DNA of 64,000 nucleotides, taken from assembly GCA_030549775.1 (NCBI GenBank), contig CM060173.1:43827110-43891109 (forward strand). The letters run 5' to 3'. This stretch comes from Tamarix chinensis. Lineage: Eukaryota > Streptophyta > Magnoliopsida > Caryophyllales > Tamaricaceae. How positions within the stretch are numbered: position 1 is the stretch's first letter; each line of letters begins with the position of its first letter. A model generated the notes under the pieces. That model was not told the origin of the DNA. It searched no databases and was given only the letters and a program-made list of their open reading frames with translations. This document shows, piece after piece, positions 1 through 12,584 of this stretch. Made by a program: the position numbers and the translations under genes.

Positions 1-148
1 CTTCTAAAGTTTACAAACATGTTTCTTGAGGAGATTCCAGGTATATCGTTGGTATAGGAGATGGATTTGACCATTAAGTTGGTATAGGGGGCCGAACCTA
101 TTTCTAAGGTGCCATATCGAATGATACAGGTGGAGTTGTGAGAGTTGA
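1..148 (+). pseudogene. gypsy pol fragment, linker just before reverse transcriptase
   Basis: Read in one frame with two stops, this short piece gives LEEIPG, then PISKVPYRM, the conserved linker that precedes the RT domain in plant Ty3/gypsy polyproteins. The next expected residues (a QLEDLL-like helix, then the SPxxAPVLFV start of RT) are found only after 3320. The intervening 3.2 kb is therefore an insertion (LTR A), not a 5' LTR. The reading frame continues off the left edge of the window. Confidence 0.8.
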
Positions 149-1263
149 TGTAATACTCCACAATTTTATTAACCTAATCCAATATAATTAATACCTTAAT
201 CCAAACCCCAATCTTAAGAATATTATTTTAGCCTTATCCTAATTATTTTATCCCAAAATCTTAACCAAAACATGATCTTTGTCGTAGAAAATTTGTAATT
301 CTTATCCTAACTTTGATTTTGGTTAATTTAGAATATTAATCTTACTATTTAATCTAATTAAAATTTTTTGACATAATATAATCCTAACCTCTAGCCCTTT
401 TTCCCTTTTTCGTTTTGTTTTCCTTTTTTTTTTTTTTTCTTTCCTTCTTCTCCTACATTAATTATGTGGTGTGAAGGATTTAGGTTCCTCTACACGATCA
501 ACCGGTACCCTATCTCCCGCATGCACCATGACACCATCATCCTTGCAATCCCTCGTGCCTATCTTTCTTTCTTCTTCTCATCCCCTTCCATGCGCATCAC
601 CATCACCACCACCCTTTGCTTCTTCCCCTACTACCTTAATCACTCTCATGCACCACTATCGCCTTCCCTACATTCCTCTCCCATGCACATCTCCTTCGTG
701 TGCCACCACTACTGACCACCACCACCATCATCTCTCTTGCCTCTACACGATCTCCATCACCACCACCCATCATCTCTCTTACCTCTACATGATCTCCATC
801 ACCACAATCATCATCCTTCTCGCCTCTACACAATCTCCATCAATTTCAATCATCACCATCACCCCTATTATTTTTCTTTCCTTCTTCCCTATTGAGTATC
901 ATCATCGCCGTTGTCACCTCCTCTGCCATTCTCCTCCACAACACACCAATGTACTAGCATAAGTATACTCCTCCACCATTCCAGGGTTGTCGATAACCCA
1001 GCCCTAACCTTCTTCTCTTCTTCTTTCTTCTTTCATTTTCTTCATCCATATTGTTGCCCTATTTCAGCTTGTGCACCACCCACTCCACCACTGTGCACCA
1101 CCTCGACAACCATTTATCCTCATTGGTTGGTGGACCTACTAATAAGACAACCCCGACCTTCCCCAACACCATCGCCAACCATCACCACCTACTGCTGCCT
1201 CTTTTCCCTTTTTCTTTCTTTCATCTATCATGCTTTTGCAGAGTGCATGGCCTCACCATGCCC

Positions 1264-1620
1264 ATGTAACCTTTGCACTACCTGGCCATGTGTTATATTT
1301 TTTCTTGCCCTGGTGTGCACTACTACAACATAACTGTGCAACTTTTGCACCACTTGGCTATGCATCATATTTTCTTTTGGCCTAATGTTGCACAGCCATG
1401 CAACCTTTGAATTGCCTTTCCATGCATCATATTTTCCTTCAACCTGGTGTGCATTGTTGTAGAACAGTCATGCAACTTTTGCATCACTTTGTTGTGTGTC
1501 ATATTTTCTTTTAGCCTGGAGTTGCGCAACCATTCAACATTTGTACCACCTAGTCGTGCGTTGCTTTTACTCTTGACTAAGGGTTATATTGGCTGCTACA
1601 CAGTCATGTAACTTTCCATT
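1264..1620 (+). repeat. Tandem repeat of about 60-75 bp in LTR A
   Basis: Units contain CATGCAACxTTTGCAC, then a variant of TGGCCATGCATCATATTTTC and a CTGGTGTGCA-like spacer. Copies start near 1264, 1336, 1396, 1467, 1528 and 1604. The host 3' LTR has only about two or three copies of the same unit (7100-7250), so the array length has changed between relatives. Confidence 0.7.
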
Positions 1621-2339
1621 TTTGGCCATGCACCCATATTTTCACCCCCAAACCTTGTCTAAACACCACCAAAATATAACCGTAGCTCTACCAAACATTC
1701 CTCTACACTTCCATACAACTCAAGCTTCCATTTGACTTTGGTTATTTTCATTTTTACCCTCCTCTACCTTAACTTTCCCCTTAATTTTAATCTTTGATCT
1801 TAATAGCATGTTTATCTTATTTTTGTAGGTGATCTTTTGGTTATCTCGGAGGAGGTCAAGGATTTATGTGTATAAAGCCTGGTGTCATTGTTGGTAAGGA
1901 TATATATTGTAGCTAGGGTTTTATGTGACTCATGTATTTCTCTATGTGCATTTGTATTAAGTGTGTTGTATTGAGTAATTTGTTTATGAAAATTTTATGA
2001 AATGATATTCTTGAGAGTAATGAAAATATATAAGTATGTATTTGGGTATAAAATTGGGTACTAGATATCTATTGGAAACTAAGGATATGTACATCAGATA
2101 ATGATTGGAAATTTATATGTATTAGTATTACGTTTTAGAAGGCCTCTGGAGAATATGATTTTCTTAACTACCCTAAGGTTATTATGATCATTTGAGGATA
2201 ATTATGTGGTTGTACTTATGTTGTTCACCTATATATCTTGTGCATTTATATGAGTTTAGCATGATAATATAAATTCAACTATGAATAAGGTACTAATCAT
2301 TTTAAGTGAAAGATCATGTGGTTTTGGTTGAGGTGTTTA

Positions 2340-2760
2340 TATGGGTTCGTTCCACCTGATAATAAGAGTGTTATGTGTGTGTTGTCACTAAGAGGTGCAT
2401 CAGTCTATTCCACTGGATTAAGAATAGTGGGGGCCCATACCCAATGTGAATAAAAATATGATTAAGAGATAAAGTATAAATGGAAAGATACTAATCATTT
2501 AAAGTGGAAGACTATGTGAGTTAGGACCGAAGTGTCGAGTTCGTGCCATTAGATAATAAAAGTTGCTTAGATGTGTTGTCCATAAGAGGTGCTTCAGACT
2601 CTTCCACTAGTTTAATAATAGTGGCTTAGGAGTATTTTACTCTGAGAGGTGTTAGGTCCGTTATATCAGATAATAATAGTGGTTCAAGTGTGTTTTCCCT
2701 TAGAGGTGTCAGACTGTTCCAAAGATTTAAGAATAGTGAAGTCCCTGAACTCAGCATAAA
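2340..2760 (+). repeat. Hairpin-unit array in LTR A
   Basis: Three to four degenerate units of about 80 bp, each with a TTCCACT...AGTGG inverted pair followed by a second small inverted repeat. The clearest second stem is at 2625-2645, where CTTAGGAGTA pairs with TACTCTGAG with one bulge and one G-U pair. Corresponding arrays occur in the host 3' LTR and in LTRs B, C, D and E. Confidence 0.6.
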
Positions 2761-3316
2761 TAAAAGATTGGAATATGGTATATCTAATGAAAGGCCTCGA
2801 TTCAGTAATTATATGGAATTATTTGATTTACGCATGTATGATATTCTTATAAGAATTCTTGAAACCCTACTTGACTATACCATTACCTTACTCAGTACGT
2901 AGGGTACCTTACAAAAGAAATCACTCCTCTATATATATATATATATAACCCAAATGTTTATGTGCAGGTTGATGAGTGATTTCTTTTGTATTAGGGTTTT
3001 GGGCATAGATTTATGTTATTCGGATGATATTTTTACCTGGATACCTTTGTAGACTCTTAATTCCATAAGATTACTTTTGTTTTATTTTGATATAGTAAAT
3101 AGAGTTGATCTTCAAACACTTATTTGATATTAATAATAGTTGTCTCATTTCTTCCTATCATGTTTTAAATTTTCTAATCCTTTTGCCTTGTGATTGGTGT
3201 AAGGATGGTGGGGTAAGCCAAACATATGTCAATTACGGCAATAATATCCAACTATTTGATGGTATGATTCCACTAAAAAAACAAAAAATTTTAGTAGTAA
3301 ATTTTAGGGTGTAATA

Positions 3317-4480
3317 GTATAGACTCAATTAGAGGACTTGTTGGCACACAGATACATCTGATTGAATATGTCTCCATGCCGAGCACTTGTGTTGTTTGTT
3401 ATGAATAAAGATGGGAGCCTTCACCTATGTATAGATTACCAAGGGTTAAATTATTTGATAGTGAAGAATAGCTATCTGCTTTCGAGGATTGATGACTTAT
3501 TCCATCAGCTTCAAGATGCTTTGACCTTATTGAAGGTGGACTAGAGGTTGATTTATCATCAATTGTGTATCTTTGAGGTAGACATCATGAAGACCGCCTT
3601 TAGCACACGGTATGAGCACTATGATTTTATGGTAATGCCTTATGGGCTGACTAATGCACCCGCTAATTTTATGGACTTTATAATGAGGATTTTTTTACCG
3701 TTCTTCAATCACTTTTTTATGGTTTTTATTCATGTTATTTTGGTTTATTCTCGGAGTAAAGGAGCATGAGAAATATCTAAGGATATTTTTATCACTTTTA
3801 AGAGAGCATAAGCTGTATGCTAAACTCTCTAAGTGAGAGTTTTGGCTTTAGGAGGTTGCATTTTTCAGACACGTGGTGTTAGTACGACAAGTCGTCATAG
3901 ACAAAATGAAGATTCTAGCAATGAATGAGTGGAAGGCACCCACTAGTGTCTCTGAGGTACATAGTTTCATAGCTTTGACTGGGTATTATAGATGCTTTGT
4001 TCAGGATTTCTCAATGATAGCTCATCCCTTGATAAACTTTCGAAGAAGATGACTAAATTTTACTGGGATGATGCTTGTAAGAGAGCATTTTAGGAGTTAA
4101 AGGAATAGTTGACTACAACACTAGTTTTAACATTGCCTTTAGGTACTAATGGATTTGATATATACAATGACACATCAAAGCATGGCCTAGGTTGTTTTTC
4201 TGATGCAGCATGGTAAGGTTGTGGCTTACGCTTCTCGCTGGTTGAAGTAGCATGAGCAGAATTATTCGATGCATGATCTAGATTTGGTTGCAGTTTTTTT
4301 TTCATTGAAGATCTGGAGACATTACTTATATGAGACTAAGTGCAAATTCTACACAGACTATAAGAGCCTCAAGTATATAATCACTCATAAGGAGCTGATT
4401 ATGAGGAAAAAGAGATGGCTAGAGTTGGTAAATGATTATGATATTGAGTTTTCTGGAGGAGTTTTGTGAGATGGGTGTAG
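3317..4480 (+). pseudogene. gypsy reverse transcriptase and RNase H, broken
   Basis: RT is recognisable from the MSPCRALVLFV start, through [45 protein letters not shown] and TNAPANFM, to the catalytic region. There the usual FIDD is read as FIHV (about 3728-3740), so both catalytic aspartates are lost. A stop falls after LLKVD near 3541. The connection and RNase H part follows with frameshifts: SEVHSFIALTGYYRCFVQDFS near 3950-4010, and LKIWRHYLYETKCKFYTDYKSLKY with RWLELVNDYD near 4300-4440. Products would have copied element RNA and degraded it in RNA-DNA hybrids. The copy cannot be functional. Confidence 0.9.
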
Positions 4481-4619
4481 AGATGATCCAACAGGGTGAT
4501 TTGGAGAGTTGGATGTGTGCTTTGACAATTATGCTGACAATTTTTGATGAGATTCAAGTAGGAAAACCTTGGAATGTTAAGCTTGAGAGAATTTAGCTGA
4601 AGATTTAGAATAGTAGAGC

Positions 4620-5460
4620 TAAGGGTTTTCTGATTCATGAGAATGGTTGCATTTGCTATTAAGGTCCTTAGGGTGTACCTTAGAGTTTTGCTAATCTAAA
4701 GCCTGGATTTTTGAGGAAGGTCACTACACTACGTATTCCGTCCACTCAATAGGGGGTAAGTTGTATAAGGACCTTAAGATGATTTACTAGTGGCCTCGCA
4801 TGAAGCGAGAGGTACTAGAATTCATATTGAGGTGTTTGACTTGCTAGAAGGTCAAGATTGATTATTAGAGACCTATCGGGTTGGTTTAACCTTGAGATAT
4901 TCTGAGGTGGAAGTGGGACTCCATCTCAAAGAATTTTGTGAGTAGGCTACCAAGGACTCGTCGTGGTTGTGATGGGATTTGGGTTATTATTGACAAGTTG
5001 ACTAAGTCTACAATATTTGTGCCAATGAAATCAACTTGGAGTATGGATCAGTTAGTAAATGCATATTTGAGGTTTGTGCGGAGTAGGCATGGTACCCCTA
5101 TGGACATAGTCTCCAATCGGGATTTGAGATATCTTTCGCACTTCTACGGAAATTTACAGGATGCACATAATAGTGAGGATGAGTATTGCCTTTCATCCAG
5201 CTATAAACAAACAAACTAAGAGGATGATTTAGATTGTAGAGGATATGCTTCGTGCTTGTGTTTTGGATTTCCAAGGCAACTGAAAAGATCATTTGCATTT
5301 GGTTGAGTTCTCGTACAACAATAGTTACACTGCTAGTATAAGGATGACACCTTTTAAGACATTGTATGGATGTAAATGTAGAATGCCCTTATATTGGAGT
5401 GGCATTAGTGAGATTGTTTTACTTAGACTGTATTTGATTGAAGACATGACTCGACAAGTT
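4620..5460 (+). pseudogene. gypsy integrase, broken
   Basis: The zinc-binding part is seen near 4740-4860 (WPRMKREV, then CLTC.KVKI). The core follows: SRLPRTRRGCDGIWVIIDKLTKS (4940-5010) holds the first-aspartate region, and RHGTPMDIVSNRDLRYLSHFYG (5085-5150) the second. The normal SDRD is read as SNRD here, so the first aspartate of that motif is lost. The DGQT..VN segment (about 5200-5240) is frameshifted and has stops. Several stop codons separate these pieces. Confidence 0.85.
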
Positions 5461-5499
5461 TGATTGATTTAGGATAAGATGAGAGCAGCTTCTAGTCGT

Positions 5500-5904
5500 C
5501 AAAAGAGCTATATAGATTAGAGATGTTATAGTGATGGTTTTGAGCCTAGGGATAGAGTTCTGTTTAGGGTTTTAACTACTAATGGAATGTAGAGATTTGG
5601 TTGGAATGGTAAGCTAAAACCAAGGTATATTAGCCCATATGAGATTCTTGATGGTATTGGTGAGGTTGCATACCATTTGGCGCTTCCACCAGAGTGGCTT
5701 GACTTCACAACATCTTTACATTTCTCAGCAAGTTTGTTTTCCTAAGAGGAGTTGCCTTTGAGGATTCTTGATACCAAGATTCAATGCACCCGAACGAGCT
5801 TAGTTCAACTTGTGAATATTCATTGGAGTCATCATGAGATAGAAGAAGAGACTAGGGAGACCAAGAAGGATAAACGTGAGGTGTACCTGAGCTCTTTAGC
5901 TTAG
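5500..5904 (+). pseudogene. gypsy integrase tail and chromodomain
   Basis: PYEILDGIGEVAYHLALPPEW (about 5635-5700) is the GPF/Y-type integrase tail. It is followed by RILDTKIQ and a chromodomain-like end, VNIHWSHHEIEEETRETK then KREVYLSSLA, with a stop at 5902-5904. In chromoviruses this C-terminal chromodomain reads histone marks and guides integration to heterochromatin. That fits the nested, gene-poor setting. One stop lies before it near 5742. Confidence 0.8.
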
Positions 5905-6073
5905 GTGCATTAGAATCTGGGATTTTCTTTATTTGAAGTGGGGAGTACCAATAGTATAGTAGTAACTCTGATGGATTTAACCAAAAAAATTACTTCCTTA
6001 CATCCTTTATCTCTTTTGGTCTATCCAAGATGTGTTAACTTTGGAGACAAAGTCTCCTTTAAAGGGGAAGTGA
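5905..6073 (+). other. 3' untranslated leader and polypurine tract of the gypsy element
   Basis: No coding potential after the pol stop. The purine run AAAGGGGAAGTGA (6061-6073) directly abuts the TGTAATACCC start of the 3' LTR. This is the position and composition of the plus-strand primer of LTR retrotransposons. Confidence 0.8.
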
Positions 6074-6741
6074 TGTAATACCCTAAAACTTTTCTTAACC
6101 TAATCCTTTATCATTAATGCCCTAATTTTATTCTAATCTCAATAAATATTATGTTAGTCGTAGCCTAACTCCTTAATCTCAAAAATTTAATCAAATCCAA
6201 AACCTTAACTTAGATAAACCAAAATCAAAATCCAAAAAAATTATCACCAATCATAGTTACGTAAGGCTGATCTAAAATCACCCCTAAACTAATCCTCTAC
6301 CCTTCTCTTTTTCTTTTTCTTTATCCTTTTCCTTTTATTTGCTTTCTTCTCCATTTTCCCATTAACCAAACCTGCAACATTTGAAAAATATTACAACTTG
6401 CATCTACCCACTTGTACCATTACCTTTCTACATCCATAACCCATCACCTTACTTCCTTTCTTCTTTTTCTTCTTCTCCTTTTGTTCCCTAGCCCTCCCAA
6501 ACCTCCACACCCCATGCACACACCTTGCAGACTGCCACTACCATTTTACTTCTTACGTAACACATACATACGACCATCACCACTCTCACCTTGCTGCTAC
6601 TACCCTACTCCTCACTATCCTCTACAAACATCATCATCATCATCACCTTGCAGCTGCACCATTAACATCATCAACATCACACACCTCCCCTGCCTTTCTT
6701 CCTTTTATTCCCTAATTCACATAACACATGCATACACGACC

Positions 6742-6773
<32 letters not shown>

Positions 6774-7264
6774 TTGCTAAAATCTCCTTCTCCCTCTTCA
6801 TTTGGCCTTCACTATATCATTTCTGTGTTAAAAAGGCATTGCCTAAGCTTTCTGTTCCTTCTCCTTTCTTCCTTCTCTTTTCTTCTTCCTATTCCTCTTA
6901 TTTCCCTATTTTTAGCCTACGCACCACTCATTCCACCACCGTGCACCACCTTGGTCACTTGTTACCTCTCATTGGCTGGTGGATTGACAACCAAGGTCAC
7001 CCCATCGTTCCCCAACACCATCGTCGGCTATAGCTTCCGACCATTGCCTCTTTTCCCTTCTTCCTTCTCTCTTTGTCGCACTTTTGCAAAGTGCATGGCC
7101 TACTGCATAGCCATGCAACGTGAAATTTTCTCCCATCCTGAGTGTGTATGACTATAGCACAACCATGTAACCTTTGCACCATCTGGCCATGCATGATCTT
7201 TTCTCTCAATCATGGCTGCACCGCCTACTATACATCAGTGTAATTTTCCATTTTTAGTTATACA
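6074..7264 (+). mobile_element. Host gypsy 3' LTR, segment 1
   Basis: Starts TGTAATACCC and matches LTR A in order: AT-rich head, CT-rich tract (6300-7050), then the CATGCAAC repeat units. It stops at CCATTTTTAGTTATACA, where LTR A continues into GCACCCATATTTTC. That continuation is found at 14957 after insertion B. The (AT)n at 6743-6768 is a microsatellite. The ORFs here are composition artefacts. Confidence 0.85.
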
Positions 7265-8019
7265 TGTAACTCCCCAAAAATTCACTAGTGAAATTTTTTT
7301 CATTTTATTTAAAAATTAGTGGAAGTAAAAACTATAAATTTTGGGGATATTACCGCCACAGTTTGCACCAGACTAATTTTCCCCTACCGTTCCAATACTA
7401 AGTGCTAAAGTTAAAAGGAACGGAATACGATTTCCATAAATTCAAATTTCATTTAAATTAAAGTAGCGCATTAAAATTGTTACAAAAGATCTACCCACTA
7501 TTAGTGGTTACAAGAGAAAAATCATTTACCAAGGAATTAAAAAGATGGAAAGAGAAACCCTAAATGTTTCCTAGATAATTGTTATGCTTGTACCTGATAC
7601 CCACTTGAATAGCACCTGTAATATACTTTTAAGAGACACTAACCATTTAATAAGTACGGGCCCACAAATGGATCCCTTTAGTACTATGGTACTAAGTAAA
7701 CCTTTATACCAAATTAAAAGGCAGGACCCACATGCAACACATAATACTCAAGCGATATAAAAAGATAACATACATGGGCTTAGGGAATCACAATCGATAT
7801 AAGGACTGACACACCATTCAACGCCACACATGATAGGAAATGCATAGCAAAAAATCTGTACACTTAGCAATTCCATCTCATACCTAAGTAGGGAAAAGCA
7901 ATGAATACAAACTAATACCATATCAATAGATTATAACGTGAAATCAATACATTTGGTCTTAAGTCATTAATTAATTATTATTCAATAATCATCTCTCAAA
8001 TTATATCCATATGAGTGTG

Positions 8020-8370
8020 GAACCCTACTATTATAACCAGTGGATTGGAAATACCAAGGGAAAAACACTTCTGGACAATATTATTTGTTGATTTATAGGT
8101 CTTTAGGGAATCCCACACCTAGCCACTTTTTTCACCGGTGGATTGGTGTTGCCCCGACTCAAATGGTATTCTACTGTAAGTGATTAGTGTCTTCCTATAA
8201 TTTATTAACATCCAATGTTTAATTAATTGAGATTGGGATCTTCTAATATTATATCTAGTGGCTCGGAAACATTTAGGGCAACACGCACCTAACCACTATT
8301 ATTCACTAATGGATCGGTCTCCAAAGCATCTTGCACCTGTCCACTATTATGCTAGTGAATCGGTATGGGC
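8020..8370 (-). repeat. Hairpin-unit array in LTR B
   Basis: On the minus strand, units contain a CCGATCCA...AATAGTGG type pair followed by a second arm pair. One example is TAGGTGC...GCCCTA (8265-8290), a six-pair stem with one bulge. The spacing and motifs match the arrays in LTRs C, D and E, in reverse orientation. Confidence 0.55.
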
Positions 8371-8759
8371 CAAGCTCAATAATCTTTCAATTTATATAAT
8401 TAGTACTTTGTTCATATCTTATTCAATAAGTCCTTTTAAATAATTAAAGGGAAGGAAAAAGTCATGAATATAGAGACACAAAGATATATTGGACATAGAA
8501 TCAAGCATCCTATATCAAGGATTATGGCATACATAAAACCCTAACACATACTTCAAACATATCTAACAAACAGTTCCATGCACACTTACAACTAGGCACC
8601 TCATGCATGGTTATGAGATAAACACCATATCACACCCTTAATAATCCATCCAACCCTAGGTTATATCATGTTCTTGTGATACTCAATCATTTATCAAATT
8701 CTTTGTTTTATTATTCATGGTCACTTATGTTTGATCATGGAGACTTATTTAATCTATTG

Positions 8760-9960
8760 ACAGGTTACATACTAGTTACCAAATTATCCCCATCATCTTT
8801 ACAAAATTACTAAAATATGCCTTGTTTGCAAAATTACCTAGTCACCCCTTTTCATTTGCGAATTTAACATATTACCCTTCATGCTTGCATAATTATAAAA
8901 ATATCCCTTTTATCTTTTAGATTGCCAAATTATCCTTAATACTCATTTAATTCACCAACTTTACCCCTCATACTTGTTAAGTTATCAATGTATCCTTCTA
9001 GTTTGTTAAATCACTCTACTGCCTTTTATCCTAGTTTTAATTATCGAATTGGCCCTTAGGCTTATTAAGTTACCAAATCACCCTTCATATGTGTTACATT
9101 TACCATATTGCTCATTTGATTAGTTGAATTGCCAAAATTGCCCTTCATAGTTATTTAAACTTATCAAGTTGCTCTTTTGGTTAGTCAAATTACCAAATTA
9201 CCCTTTTACTTATTAAAATTACTAAATTACCTCTTTTGTTTGTTAAATTTACCAAATTGCTCTTCTTAATTATTAAAATTACCAAATTGCCCTTTTTCTT
9301 TTATTACTAAATTGCCATTCTTACTTATTAAAATTACCAAATCGACATTTTGGTGGATTAAATTACTAAATTGTACTTCTTAATTATTATAATTATCATT
9401 TTTCCCCTTTTACTCAAAAAATTGCCTTTTGCTTAGTTAAATTGCCAAATTGCACCTTTTCTTTGTTAAATTTACCAAATTTATCTTTTTGATTATTAAA
9501 ATTACCAAATTACCCTTTTGGTTATATTGCCAAATTACCATTCTTACTTATTAGCATTACTAAATCGACGTTTTGGTGGATTAAATTACCAAATTGTCCT
9601 TCTTAATTATTATAATTATCATTTTGCCCCTTTTACTTACAAAGTTACAAAATCAACATTCCTTTATGCCAATTCACCAAAATACCCTTTTTTAGCTAAA
9701 TTACCAAATTACCCTTCTCCTTTATTAAATAACCATTTTACCCCTTTACTTTACACAATTATCAAAATGCCCTTCATTTATGCCAAATTACTAAAATACC
9801 CTTCTTCTTTATTAAATCATCATTTTACCCCTTTACTTTATAAAATTGCCAAAATGCTTTTCCTTTGTTATTAATTTACCACTGTGCCTTCTTACTCACA
9901 AAAATTTACCATTTTATCCCCTTCACACTTATAAATTACTATTTTTCCCTTATTATATCA
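8760..9960 (-). repeat. Minisatellite of about 23 bp in LTR B
   Basis: Dozens of degenerate copies of AAATTACCAAATTRCCCTT as read on the plus strand, starting near 8800 and fading after 9900. It occupies the LTR position where LTR D has GGAGAATCTAATTTATG units and LTR E has ATGGTGGTATTAGGG units. The ORFs crossing it (for example 9518-10107) are artefacts of the repeat. Confidence 0.8.
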
Positions 9961-10527
9961 ATTTTACAAAAATATCCTTCTCACATAAATATCAATATAC
10001 ATGGTCTATATACTTCATCCAGCACCACCAACTATTATTATTTATCATTAATACTCATTAGCAGCATCCACACACACTTATTTAGGCCACTCCTTTTGCA
10101 TAATTAAATTTACCAAAATGTCCCTAGGGCTCATATTAACATTATCTATGCAATAAATGAGCACATTAGCTTATCATATAAAAAAATTGTATTTAACCTC
10201 ATCATTAACAACACGGTTCTTTCCTTAAGCATTATTCCTATATATGACACATAAACTAACATGTTTTTCTTTTCATCAACAGACATATGCCACCAAATAC
10301 ATTATAATTTACAATATGCATCATGTATATAAACATATTAAAAGTTCTAACGTGCTAAGATAAATATATCCATGTATTTTAGCAAGGTATAATAGTTACC
10401 ATATTTCCAGCAATAACCAAACCTTATTGGTACCTTGGTTAAAGGTTTGAGCTTTGATTAGCAAAATCAATACCAAAAAATAATATCAACATTTAGCATT
10501 TGAAAAGTAGAAAATAAAAAGAATAAA

Positions 10528-11327
10528 TGATGCAAGAGCATGGCCTTAATCATTTCCAAATATGCTCTTGAGACATGTTTGAGGAGTTTCTTTGAGTTCT
10601 TGGAAGTGCCAAAGTCAAACAAGACACTTTCTTGAATTTCAAAGTATAATTTGTGTTTTATGCAATTTCAAGTAACCAAACAAGACATTAATGACATGGA
10701 GGCTATGGGATGAGTCAACCTATGTTTTGATGACATGTTGGAAATTATGATACTTCATCATGACACGTGGAAGATGCTGGAACAAGTGCCACATGTGGAT
10801 TAATGCAAACTAGGGTTTTCTTTGTTAAGGTTGTGATTTTATGTAACTAACTAGTTCATAAGGCAACGATTTTTATATGATGTATTGCCATATCATTTAA
10901 GTGTAATTACAGGTTGTAATTCATTGTTATTAAATAGATGGAAAGTCAATTTGATGGCTTATAAATAAAGGTCTTTTCATATGTAAAAGGGAGTTTGAGT
11001 TTGAATAAAAATCATCTGCTTTGAGAGAGTTTAAACCTTCGAATTCTATGTGAGTTGAAAGTGGCCATTGTTAAGGATTCTTTTTGTGTTCCTTTTCTTT
11101 GGTTTTGAATCCTATGAATATTATTTATGTTTTCTTCATTTGATTCATATCAAAGGGTTCATATTTGTGAGTTCTCTTTGAGATCCATTTAAACATCATG
11201 TATGTGAGGTATTTAATTATTACATTTGTTACATTTTATCCTACCCTTATTCATCCACCATCATACTATACAAACATCATCATCCATCACCTTTCTTGAG
11301 TGGAATTTGTATGGGTGTTACATATCA
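10528..11327 (+). repeat. 5' LTR of the non-autonomous element
   Basis: TGATGC...ATATCA direct repeat of 12585-13383. A TATAAATAAAG sequence near 10960-10970 is a plausible promoter TATA box, and its homologue in the 3' LTR (CCTATAAATAAGG) is kept. Confidence 0.9.
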
Positions 11328-11330
11328 AAT

Positions 11331-11343
11331 TGGTATAAGAGCC
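11331..11343 (+). other. Primer binding site, methionine tRNA type
   Basis: TGGTATAAGAGCC lies three bases after the 5' LTR. It is one base from TGGTATCAGAGCC, the standard plant initiator-Met primer site. Confidence 0.85.
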
Positions 11344-11805
11344 TCAGGATGCATCCTTACTTAAGGTAATTAACTTTCTTAGGCTTTGAATTCCACTCAT
11401 CAAGAATCATTCAAGAAAATACCAAGAATCACTTCTACCATCAAGATTTCATTCAAAATCCTACATTCATAAGTCCTTAGCACATCTTCATCCTTTGTTT
11501 GGAGATATTCATCTTTTGTAGTACATCTTCAACCAAGAAGTTCATTAAGATCTTTATAAACATCCTCAAGATTCAATTAAAGTTGAAGATTGTCATTTCT
11601 CTTATTTTTCTTCTTCCATACGCCACACATATACATTGATACTTTCCATTATTTTGAGTGTTGTGAGATTACACACACATAAAAACATTTCTCCTTGAGT
11701 GATATACTTGACCCTAGCATACAATACTCCTTTTCATTCATTGGTTTCTCTCAATTTACAAAACTTCATTTGATTACCTTGAGTTAAACCCTTGTATGTG
11801 CAACA

Positions 11806-12440
11806 ATGGAAAATTTAGAATTTATGAAGTCCATCCTTGATGCCATCAACATTAAATTTGAAAAGATTGAAGTAAAAAAATAGAATAGGATGGAAGAACA
11901 AAATGATAGGGTTGAAGGCATGGTCAGGTGAGCCATTGAATTAAGAGGAGGTCATTTGAATAAAAAACATGAATATGTTGAAGAAGACTCAAGTCCATCT
12001 TCAAGCTCACATAGTTGAGCAAGAAGAAGGTAAGAGAATGGTGAAGATAAATTGAGGAGATTAAAAGGGAAGAAAAAGAAAGCATGAATGAGGAAGAAAA
12101 TTGAGTATGTAATGATGAAGACAATCATGCTATTACTACCATTGAAGCGTAAGAAGGGCAACCAAGTTCTTACATGCATCACGTTGATTATGTGGAGAAT
12201 GATGTGAATTATTATCCCATGGTTTCGTTGTTTTTTTATGGAGAAAATGGTATCATTAAACCCTTGTATCATTCAAAGAAAATTGAAGAAAAAAACATGG
12301 TGAGTTCGAAGGTGTATAATGTGCATGAAGACATATGTGATGTGAAGAAGCAAATGAACCATAATGCACCCCATGCATTTAGTTTATGTTCATTGATGTG
12401 CGCATATGAAGATCCATTGTCAAGGCTTAAGAGGCATTAG
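11806..12440 (+). pseudogene. Gag-like remnant of the non-autonomous element
   Basis: An ATG at 11806 starts MENLEFMKSILDAINIKFEK, then a stop and further pieces (RGGH, then an acidic stretch EEDSSPSSSSH). This layout resembles the N-terminal end of plant gypsy gag, but similarity is weak. A separate 88-codon open stretch (12174-12440) gives no family I recognise. Reading is broken by several stops. No zinc knuckle is seen. Confidence 0.4.
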
Positions 12441-12570
12441 AGGATTTTCAAGGATAAATTTAATGTGAAGGAGGTATTCAAAGAGTTCAAGGACAAGTGT
12501 CACGTTGAAGAATATGTACTTTGGTGTTTGTTATTCCTCATCAAAGTTGTGAATTTAAGGACAAATTCTT

Positions 12571-12584
12571 CAAGAGAGGGATAT
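12571..12584 (+). other. Polypurine tract of the non-autonomous element
   Basis: CAAGAGAGGGATAT directly precedes the 3' LTR start at 12585. The preceding GACAAATTCTTCAAGAG wording is common in plant gypsy elements at this place. Confidence 0.75.

Larger units (their letters stand above)
149..3316 (+). mobile_element. Solo LTR A inserted in the gypsy pol gene
   Basis: The LTR begins TGTAATACTCC and ends with GGGTGTAATA, a decayed form of the GGGTGTTACA end seen in its relatives. It interrupts the pol frame between the ELxEL linker and QLEDLL. Flanking 5-mers GTTGA (144-148) and GTATA (3317-3321) look like a decayed target duplication, 3 of 5 bases matching. It is colinear with the host 3' LTR: CT-rich tract (about 390-1200), CATGCAAC tandem units, hairpin units, the CAGTACGTAG block near 2893, and a shared end (about 3000-3316). 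No internal region of its own is present, so LTR-LTR recombination is the simplest explanation. ORFs in the CT-rich tract are low-complexity and not genes. Confidence 0.82.

Noticed and set aside
464..1333. Several overlapping open frames near the left end
   Set aside because: They lie in the CT-rich tract of LTR A, overlap in different frames, and translate to low-complexity S/H/T/P sequence.
149..3316. Reading this as the 5' LTR of the gypsy element ending at 43702
   Set aside because: The pol linker is found at 1-148, upstream of it, and resumes after it. No primer site follows its end. It is a separate LTR inside pol.
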